From positions 1 to 10,281 of the forward strand of contig JAIVFU010000186.1 in the NCBI GenBank assembly GCA_020829485.1: a DNA stretch of 10,281 bases, written 5' to 3'. The notes under the pieces are model-generated. The model was not told the DNA's origin. It saw only the letters and a list, made by a program, of their open reading frames with translations, and ran no database searches. Both the position numbers and the translations under genes were made by a program. Below are positions 6,901 to 10,281 of this stretch, piece after piece. This DNA comes from Nostoc sp. CHAB 5834 (GTDB lineage: Bacteria > Cyanobacteriota > Cyanobacteriia > Cyanobacteriales > Nostocaceae). The number at the start of each line of letters is the position of its first letter. The stretch's first letter is position 1.

Positions 6901-8153
6901 CGGACAGCTTTGTTAATTTGATATCCACCGCCCTCAAGGGCATTAAAAAATCGGCGGCGGCTCTCTGGTGAGACTTCCACCATTTGATTCTCTGCATAAA
7001 TAGCCGTTCTCGCTTTGTCAATAGCGATCTCGCTGATGTCTGTGGCAAAAATTTGGATCGGCGGCGAGGTTAGTTTATTTGACAAAAGCTCTAGCAAGGA
7101 GATAGCGATGGAATACACTTCTTCACCCGTCGAACACCCAGCTACCCAAATCCGAATCGGCAACTCTGCTGATTTGTTTTGGATGATGCTAGGAAAGACT
7201 CGCTCTTTCAACACTTCAAATGCTTCGGGATCGCGGAAAAAATGGGTGACGTGGATCAGAATTTCTTCATAGAGCGCCTTGACTTCACTCGGATTCTCTT
7301 GCAAATACTGGGCATAATCCTCCAAGCGTTGTAGTTTATACAACAGCATTCGCCGCTGGATTCGGCGATCGAGGGTGTTGGGCTTGTAGTGGCTGAAGTC
7401 AATGCCAGTTTGCGATCGCAATAATACAAATATAGTCGCCAGGGCATCTCCCTGTTCGGGCAACTTCTCAACTGCGATCAATGGCAAAGAGTTAGAAATA
7501 AAAGGATTGCGACTGAGGTTTACCAGTTCCTCGGCGATTTTTTGCGGCGGTAGGACAAAATCCACATTCCCGGTGGCAACAGCAGTATTGGGCATACTAT
7601 CGAATTTTGCCGTGTCTTCACACTGAGCAAAAGTCACGCCTCCAGCTGCCTTGATTGCCTTCAGCCCTAGCGAACCGTCTCCATCCGCCCCAGATAGAAC
7701 AACTGCGATCGCTTTGTACCCTCGATCTGCTGCCAATGAAGTAAAGAACGCATCAGCAGGCATATATTTACCATGAACTTTCTCTCGCGGCGTGAGTTGC
7801 AACACCCCATCAGACAGCATCATCTTAGTGTTAGGCGGAATAATGTAGACCTTGTTAGGTTCTACAGTCACGCCGTCTCGCACTTCCTTGACGGGCATTT
7901 TAGTTGTTCTTCCTAGAATCTCGCTCAACAGACTCTTGTGGTTAGGGTCTAAGTGTTGAATCAGCACAAATGCCATCCCTGTATCGGTAAGCAAATGCTT
8001 AAGTAACTGCGTAAATGCCTCTAATCCACCCGCAGAGGCGGCAATGCCAACGATGGGAAATAAAGTATCTATATTGTCTTGTTGCTCTACGTCGAACACT
8101 TCATTAACGGTAGATTCAGATACAGGTTGCTCAGAGGGTTGATCGGATGTCAT
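3921..8153 (-). CDS. CheB-CheR-PAS-coiled coil-PAS-PAS-histidine kinase-receiver hybrid sensor
   Basis: A 1410-residue, apparently intact protein. The CheB methylesterase domain (about 33-212) has the triad S40 (AASAGG), H67 (QHLDP) and D159 (GADGDGS) but no N-terminal receiver. The CheR methyltransferase (about 230-497) has FFRDPEAF at 305-312, the SAM-binding AGCSTGEE at 338-345 and NVLIYLD at 444-450. A PAS-like region (about 540-645) follows, then a coiled coil built of six exact heptads starting with (N/K)EE(L/I) at 711, 718, 725, 732, 739 and 746. PAS domains cover about 766-870 and 885-995. The HisKA domain has H1034 (SHELRNP). The ATPase domain has an N-box (N1145, N1149), G1 D1177-x-G and G2 G1207-x-G-x-G. 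The C-terminal REC (1281-1400) has D1288/D1289, D1334, T1366 and K1388. No transmembrane helix is seen, so it is probably cytoplasmic. CheB and CheR normally edit chemoreceptor glutamates; in such fusions the targets are largely unknown. The ATG lacks a clear ribosome-binding site. A nested insertion ends 35 bases upstream of it. Confidence 0.95.
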   Translation of the reverse strand: MTSDQPSEQPVSESTVNEVFDVEQQDNIDTLFPIVGIAASAGGLEAFTQLLKHLLTDTGMAFVLIQHLDPNHKSLLSEILGRTTKMPVKEVRDGVTVEPNKVYIIPPNTKMMLSDGVLQLTPREKVHGKYMPADAFFTSLAADRGYKAIAVVLSGADGDGSLGLKAIKAAGGVTFAQCEDTAKFDSMPNTAVATGNVDFVLPPQKIAEELVNLSRNPFISNSLPLIAVEKLPEQGDALATIFVLLRSQTGIDFSHYKPNTLDRRIQRRMLLYKLQRLEDYAQYLQENPSEVKALYEEILIHVTHFFRDPEAFEVLKERVFPSIIQNKSAELPIRIWVAGCSTGEEVYSIAISLLELLSNKLTSPPIQIFATDISEIAIDKARTAIYAENQMVEVSPESRRRFFNALEGGGYQINKAVRELCVFARQDLGSDPPFSNLDLISCRNVLIYLDETLQKRILPIFHYSLNPTGFLLLGTSESTGKYSDLFTLIDKKYKIYAKKLTGIRPTFSFITSNYPIVKVNGSKPTNENPSDEFDLEKKTDQLILNRYAPVGVVINDKMEVLQFRGEIDLYLKLAPGKPSLNLFKMVREGLLIELRATIYQAQRQKILVRREGLQIEEGDFSKIINLEVIPFNPGTSEELYFVVLFESAPLTINNPSTVNPESEVQPDLAQEIVRLRQEIATAIQERTATQEYLQAVIQEQEHINQDLKVANEEILSSNEELQSTNEELETAKEEIQATNEELNTTNEELRSRNLELHQVNNDLTNLLASINIPILILTLDLRIRRFTPMAQRLFNLIPADAGRPLSDIRANLDVPELETLILEVLDTLTIKELEVQTLGGHWYNLRIRPYRTTENKIDGVVLVLIDIDGLKRYAVTLEQARNYAEGIVETVQVPLIVLDSDLRVNKANRSFYETFQVSPLETTQSLIFELGNGQWNLPGLRSLLEDILANDTNINNWEVEHRFERIGEKTMLLNGWKIIQEGEAQRILLAIEDISDRKQFDLEQSKLIAQEQSARQQAEIANRAKDEFLSNLSHELRNPLNTILGWAQLFRTRNLDSSAVIRAWEVVERSAKVQAQLIDDMLDVSRITSGKLHLNTRLIDLVSVVNAAIESIEFSAEAKSIEIISQLNSATVVGDFDRLQQVLWNLLSNAIKFTPAGGRVGIMLEAVSTHAELRVSDTGIGIRADLLPYVFDRFRQGDSSTSKTTQGLGLGLSIVRHLIELHGGTVQAQSPGEGLGTTIAIRLPLRLMPPEITPPTYLEPSILSETLDTLDGKNPPLTLEGLCILAVDDQKDSRDLMKWMLEDFGAEVVVVTSAREAIAALTESPGRYDVLLADIGMPEEDGFSLIRQVRALEAEAGGQIPAAAITAYATEQERQRAIDAGFQTHLAKPLELTELVLMIANLSGRVTDNS

Positions 8154-8236
8154 AAGATAAAGTTTAACACTGCAATGGTTTGGCCTAAGAGGATGTCTCA
8201 GAAGTATAAAATATTTCTTGATCCCCCCTACCCCAC

Positions 8237-8277
8237 GCCAGTCGCTCGACTTGGGGAGACCCCAAGACCGCGCTGGC
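8237..8277. repeat. Large hairpin repeat inside the outer element
   Basis: The pairs GCCAG (8237-8241) with CTGGC (8273-8277), GC with GC, and the perfect stem CTTGGGG-aga-CCCCAAG (8250-8266) form one long interrupted hairpin. This CGCCAG...GCGCTGGC sequence resembles a common Nostoc interspersed repeat and may be a third, independent repeat layer within the outer element. Confidence 0.7.
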
Positions 8278-8281
8278 TCCC

Positions 8282-8458
8282 CTTAAAAAAGCTACGGTGT
8301 ACACACAAGTTATCGAATCACTACCAGTCCTCGAATTACCCCACCCTAACCCTCCCCGATGCATTGGGGAGGGAACAAGATTTTCCGGTTTCCCCCCAAT
8401 ACATCGGGGGGATTAAGGGGGGTATTTCGACTTGTGTGTACACCGTAGCCTTAAAAAA
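8282..8458. mobile_element. Inner MITE-like element (8291-8449) with 20-bp TIRs and 9-bp target duplication
   Basis: The left end GCTACGGTGTACACACAAGT (8291-8310) is the exact reverse complement of 8430-8449, giving perfect 20-bp terminal inverted repeats of a 159-bp element. The element is flanked by the identical 9-mer CTTAAAAAA at 8282-8290 and 8450-8458. Removing it and one 9-mer restores CCCCTTAAAAAAGGGGGG, a symmetric site inside the outer element, so it inserted after the outer element was in place. It has no coding capacity. Its interior is the C/G-rich core repeat. Confidence 0.9.
8325..8424. repeat. C/G-rich core repeat, inverted copy of 3800-3898
   Basis: It contains two hairpins, CCCTCCCC-GATGCATT-GGGGAGGG (8350-8373) and CCCCCC-AATACATC-GGGGGG (8392-8411). 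The reverse complement matches 3800-3898, with an identical central stretch of about 46 bases. The copy at 3800-3898 lacks the GCTACGGTG termini, so the core is an independent repeat that here forms the body of the inner element. Confidence 0.9.
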
Positions 8459-8554
8459 GGGGGGAATAAGAGTCTTAAAGTCCCCCAATTTATCGGGGGA
8501 TTTAGGGGGATCTCCAAGGGTTAGGTGTATACAAAAAAACTTTTCAGACATCCT

Positions 8555-8740
8555 CTAAATCCAAGTCACTGCCAAGAAGTAAGAAGCTAGAATAAATCCA
8601 ATACCAATAATTCCGCTACTCAAAAGCAAAATTAATTGAGTTAAGTCATTGATATGATAAATCCTGAGATTAATCCTATCATTTATCAAGTTAATTAGTA
8701 GCATTTGAAAAATATTTATCCCCACCAATAAATGACCCAT
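8555..8740 (-). CDS. Small hydrophobic (membrane) protein, unknown function
   Basis: A 61-residue ORF from ATG 8740; a TTG five codons upstream (8755) could extend it. I do not recognise the family. The C-terminal half (LTQLILLLSSGIIGIGFILA then SYFLAVTWI) is one clear membrane helix, and the N-terminal MGHLLVGINIFQMLLINLI is a second, with a short polar NDRINLRIYHIND segment between. It lies 44 bases downstream of the degenerate receiver gene (8785-9234) in the same direction. The TAG stop uses two bases of the TAA duplication and the first base of the outer MITE. In the reconstructed empty site the stop is still TAG, so the protein end was not altered. Before the insertion it would have ended 31 bases before the hybrid kinase ATG, an operon-like distance. 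A membrane partner for a soluble sensor is possible but unproven. Confidence 0.5.
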   Translation of the reverse strand: MGHLLVGINIFQMLLINLINDRINLRIYHINDLTQLILLLSSGIIGIGFILASYFLAVTWI

Positions 8741-8784
8741 AGGATTAATTCTCAAAACTTAAATTACTATATCTCAGACATTAA

Positions 8785-9234
8785 TTAAAGCGAGTTTGCA
8801 TGAAGATGAGGATTATTAGCAATTGCTAAAATGCCAAGTACAGCAACAAAATCATCAATAACTATGGGTTTAGCAACGCATAGACTAAACCCAGCTAAGA
8901 GAGCACGTTGATACATATCTTCAGTTACAGCGCCTGTCAGAGCGATCGCTGGCACTGCTTTGCCTCGCTCTCCCGCAAGTGTTCTTACTTGGTGAATCAG
9001 AGTATAACCATCCTCCTTTGATGAGGAAATACCATTCAAAAGGATATCAGGTTGCCATTGCACAAATATTTCCAGAGCAAGCTCTCCTAAAAATGTCGCT
9101 TGCACCTTCACACCATAAGATTGCAACATCGCTGTTAAAGAATTGCAAAAATTGACATCATTATCTACAAGGAGTACTCGCAGCCCTTGAAGAAATGAAG
9201 GATGAGTAGGAAATCTATTACTTATATGCATCAT
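8785..9234 (-). CDS. Degenerate (pseudo-) receiver domain protein
   Basis: A 149-residue single receiver-like domain. The fold is recognisable: VLLVDND at 20-26 (D24, D26), PDILLNGISSSKEDGYTLIHQVR at 62-84 in place of PD-x-LL-x-D-I-x-MP-x-x-DG, T100 in AIALTG and K122 in VAKPI. Aligned with the receiver of the hybrid kinase (LLADIGMPEEDG), the phospho-acceptor Asp is Gly68, preceded by Asn67, and the following Met-Pro is Ser-Ser. Phosphorylation at the usual site is therefore not expected. It may act as a constitutive or ligand-controlled pseudo-receiver, or may be decaying. The rest of the domain is closely similar to the hybrid kinase's C-terminal receiver (DGYTLIHQVR versus DGFSLIRQVR), suggesting a shared origin. 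The start is ATG-ATG; no strong ribosome-binding site is seen. It is the first gene of a likely minus-strand unit. Confidence 0.85.
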   Translation of the reverse strand: MMHISNRFPTHPSFLQGLRVLLVDNDVNFCNSLTAMLQSYGVKVQATFLGELALEIFVQWQPDILLNGISSSKEDGYTLIHQVRTLAGERGKAVPAIALTGAVTEDMYQRALLAGFSLCVAKPIVIDDFVAVLGILAIANNPHLHANSL

Positions 9235-9241
9235 AGTTTCA

Positions 9242-9584
9242 AAACTGTGTCAATAAATAGCCTCTTAATGCGACTATAAAACTCATGTTTGATTTTTGAA
9301 AAAATTAGTACACATCTATATCCTTCCTTTTCTGTTCCCTCGCCAATCAAGTGAATTCAAGAATCAAATCGGATTTTGATATTTGACCTGCTAAACATAA
9401 ATTTTATTAACAGTGTTTACTATAACATCCTATTGTTAGAGTTTATGTTTTAATAGATGTTTTAATAGCGTATATTTTATATAATATGTATATTTTGTTG
9501 AAATTTTTCTGATATAGAAACATTTAAATTATTCCGATGAGCGATAACTTTTCCCTAAAGGGGTAGGGCGAACGCATCTAAATA
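9242..9584. other. AT-rich spacer with a 12-bp tandem duplication, no gene seen
   Basis: No ORF with recognisable features. ATGTTTTAATAG occurs twice head-to-tail at 9445-9456 and 9457-9468, followed by a run of TATA-like sequence (9470-9500). On the minus strand, TATAGT (9273-9278) with a poor TTTCAA 17 bases upstream could be a promoter for the pseudo-receiver gene, but it is weak. Near 9554-9569 the sequence CCCTAAAGGGGTAGGG is G/C-rich and possibly repeat-derived. Confidence 0.45.
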
Positions 9585-9730
9585 TTAAAGATTAATAATC
9601 AAGGTGAAATTCCCCAACACTCCACCAGACTTAGCGAAGCGAGAAAGTAAATATTGAATTGCCCAGGTGCGATCGCTCTCTTCTAAAACTCGCCGCAAAG
9701 CACACAGCACTTTGTTGACATAAGGGACTC
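9585..9730 (-). other. Possible coding remnant, integrase-like at best
   Basis: The minus strand is open from 9836 to 9585. The part from about 9722 downwards reads YVNKVLCALRRVLEESDRTW, loosely like the N-terminal core-binding helix of cyanobacterial tyrosine recombinases, where phrases of the type LCALRxVLxE occur. The rest of the frame (AIQYLLSRFAKSGGVLGNF) is not recognisable, and the upstream part is repeat DNA. No start signal is seen. It may be a short recombinase remnant or chance. Confidence 0.2.
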
Positions 9731-9762
9731 CCAAATAAAAAAGTATACAACTATTTATTGTG

Positions 9763-9783
9763 GGGTGGGCATCCTGCCCGCCC
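9763..9783. repeat. GGGTGGGC-ATCCT-GCCCGCCC hairpin repeat
   Basis: An 8-bp stem (with one G-T pair) and 5-base loop. From memory this is a very common interspersed hairpin in Nostoc-type genomes. It marks the left border region of the cytochrome bd fragment and supplies the artificial start of the chimeric ORF that begins at 9760. Confidence 0.75.
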
Positions 9784-9810
9784 GGAAATACAAGAGACGA
9801 GATTGGGGGA

Positions 9811-10152
9811 ATTAGCGCCTGGTATATTCTCAACAAACGTCATGAGGCTTTCTTTGCGCGATCGCTCAAAATTGTCTTGGCAACAGCGATCGCTGTCACC
9901 CCATTACAAATCTATATCGGACACCTCAGCGCCGAGCAGGTAGCTCACTATCAGCCTACCAAACTCGCGCCAATGGAAGCCAAATGGGAAACTACTCCAG
10001 CAGGACAACCTGCTCCGTGGAGTGTAGTGGCATTACCCAATAACCAGACTGAGCAAAACGACTGGGAAATCTCAATTCCCAACGGCTTAGGCTACATTTT
10101 GGAATTTAAAAAGAACCTCTCTGAACCCGTTCGAGGACTGAAAGAGTGGAAG
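9811..10152 (+). pseudogene. cydA: Cytochrome bd ubiquinol oxidase subunit I fragment (cydA remnant)
   Basis: About 114 residues of CydA, starting ISAWYILNKRHEAFFARSLK and continuing IVLATAIAVTPLQIYIGHLS. It includes the Q-loop signature TKLAPMEAKWET, with the Lys and Glu equivalent to the quinol-binding K252 and E257 of the E. coli protein (family knowledge), then DWEISIPNGLGYILEF and VRGLKEW. Family members are around 450-520 residues. The N-terminal part with the heme-ligand His and the first helices is missing. On the left the frame merges into repeat DNA (9760-9810). On the right it is cut at GLKEWK, where the IS5-like element starts, and the frame then reads a meaningless tail to the stop at 10212. 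If the insertion is simple, more cydA sequence could lie beyond the element, outside the window. Confidence 0.92.
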
Positions 10153-10181
10153 CTTAGACCTCTTGCAAAAGTCTTTTGTGG

Positions 10182-10187
10182 TATAAT
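10182..10187 (+). promoter_or_regulatory. Possible -10 element of the IS transposase
   Basis: A perfect TATAAT lies 40 bases upstream of the GTG start. There is no good -35 at 16-18 bases upstream (CTCTTG at 10160-10165 is weak), so only the -10 is supported. The palindrome CAAAAG-t-CTTTTG lies just before it (10166-10178). Confidence 0.35.
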
Positions 10188-10226
10188 AAAAAATTTGACA
10201 ATTTGCGATTAGGACTTTGAGGAGCA

Positions 10227-10281
10227 GTGAAAATAGAGAAAGCTAAACAGCTTACTGCGAGAAAATTTAAGCGCATGACTG
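10227..10281 (+). CDS. Transposase, N-terminal 18 residues (IS5-type DDE family)
   Basis: From GTG 10227 the frame reads KIEKAKQLTARKFKRMT to the window edge. The pattern KAKxLxxRKFKRxTG is the start of the N-terminal helix-turn-helix of IS5-family DDE transposases common in cyanobacteria. GAGGAG at 10219-10224 is a strong ribosome-binding sequence, although its distance to the GTG is short (AGG to GTG is 4 bases). An in-frame TGA at 10218-10220 and the absence of another start codon before 10275 make the GTG the best choice. Confidence 0.8.
   Translation, partial: MKIEKAKQLTARKFKRMT

Larger units (their letters stand above)
8186..8558. mobile_element. Outer MITE-like element (8189-8555) with TAA target duplication
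   Basis: The left end GAGGATGTCTCAGAAGT (8189-8205) and the reverse complement of the right end, GAGGATGTCTGAAAAGT (8539-8555), agree at 15 of 17 bases and form terminal inverted repeats. Both are flanked by TAA (8186-8188 and 8556-8558), consistent with a 3-bp target duplication. The 367-bp element encodes no transposase, so it is non-autonomous. The short TA-type target and GAG-type ends suggest mobilisation by an IS5/IS427-like or similar transposase (inference). Collapsing the element gives CCTAAATCC as the empty site. It lies between the small membrane-protein ORF and the hybrid kinase gene, and carries a second element inside. Confidence 0.85.
10153..10281 (+). mobile_element. IS5-like insertion sequence, left end (runs off the window)
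   Basis: Similarity to CydA stops at 10152. The next bases, CTTAGACCTCTTGCAAAAGT, look like an insertion-sequence end followed by a leader and a transposase start at 10227. The joint contains CTTAG, consistent with the YTAR-type targets of IS5-family elements (inference). The exact terminus lies within 10153-10158. The right end is outside the window, so the terminal inverted repeat and target duplication cannot be checked. Confidence 0.7.

Noticed and set aside
5614..7626. Several short open frames (5614-5949, 6842-7048, 7015-7272, 7256-7471, 7402-7626)
   Set aside because: All lie in other frames of the CheB/CheR/kinase gene, whose own frame shows conserved catalytic motifs throughout.
8079..8558. 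Plus-strand open frame of 159 codons and minus-strand frame 8336-8551
   Set aside because: They consist of the nested MITE sequences and hairpin repeats; the residues simply translate C/G-rich repeat DNA, with no motif or start signal.
9760..10212. Intact 150-residue gene
   Set aside because: The first 17 codons are repeat DNA and the last 19 are insertion-sequence DNA; only the middle is CydA, so it is called a pseudogene fragment instead.

Overview
The window looks like chromosome or plasmid DNA from a filamentous, probably heterocyst-forming cyanobacterium (Nostoc/Anabaena-like). The grounds are many GCGATCGC (HIP1) octamers (for example near 1247, 2869, 4198, 8941, 9670, 9859 and 9886), long C/G-rich interspersed hairpin repeats, heptanucleotide tandem repeats, and large multidomain two-component proteins typical of these genomes. 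The genus is an inference from style, not from a marker gene.

Layout from left to right: the 3' end of a transposase (2-112); a non-coding stretch with small hairpins (113-496); a stand-alone receiver protein on the minus strand (497-868); a decayed histidine-kinase remnant (about 1022-1365) followed by a strong terminator-like hairpin (1437-1475); a 616-residue regulator with domain order REC, winged helix, Hpt, REC, REC (1613-3463); a short remnant of an AI-2E/PerM-type transporter that overlaps that gene's stop codon (3444-3581); a C-rich repeat block (3771-3898) and heptamer repeats (3905-3932); a 1410-residue minus-strand hybrid protein with CheB, CheR, PAS, coiled coil, PAS, PAS, histidine kinase and receiver (3921-8153); a nested miniature-transposon-like insertion (8186-8558); a small membrane-protein ORF (8555-8740); a degenerate receiver protein (8785-9234); an AT-rich gap; and, at the right edge, a fragment of cytochrome bd oxidase subunit I (9811-10152) cut on its right by the start of an IS5-like element (from about 10153).

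Functionally this is a signal-transduction neighbourhood. The 1410-residue hybrid kinase ends in a receiver but has no Hpt domain. The convergently placed 616-residue regulator carries one (His293) together with a DNA-binding output. A relay His1034, Asp1334, His293, Asp51 is therefore possible, although only proximity and domain logic support it. Before the nested insertion, the minus-strand genes 9234-8785, 8740-8555 and 8153-3921 would have been tightly spaced, like an operon.

The sharpest sequence-level result is the insertion at 8186-8558. An outer element has about 18-bp terminal inverted repeats and a TAA duplication. It contains an inner 159-bp element with perfect 20-bp inverted repeats and a 9-bp target duplication, and that element in turn contains a C/G-rich core repeat. 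The core is also present, in inverted orientation, at 3800-3898 on the other side of the hybrid kinase gene. I do not see a new defence or biosynthetic system. The window is a sensory cluster being eroded and rearranged by mobile and repeat DNA.
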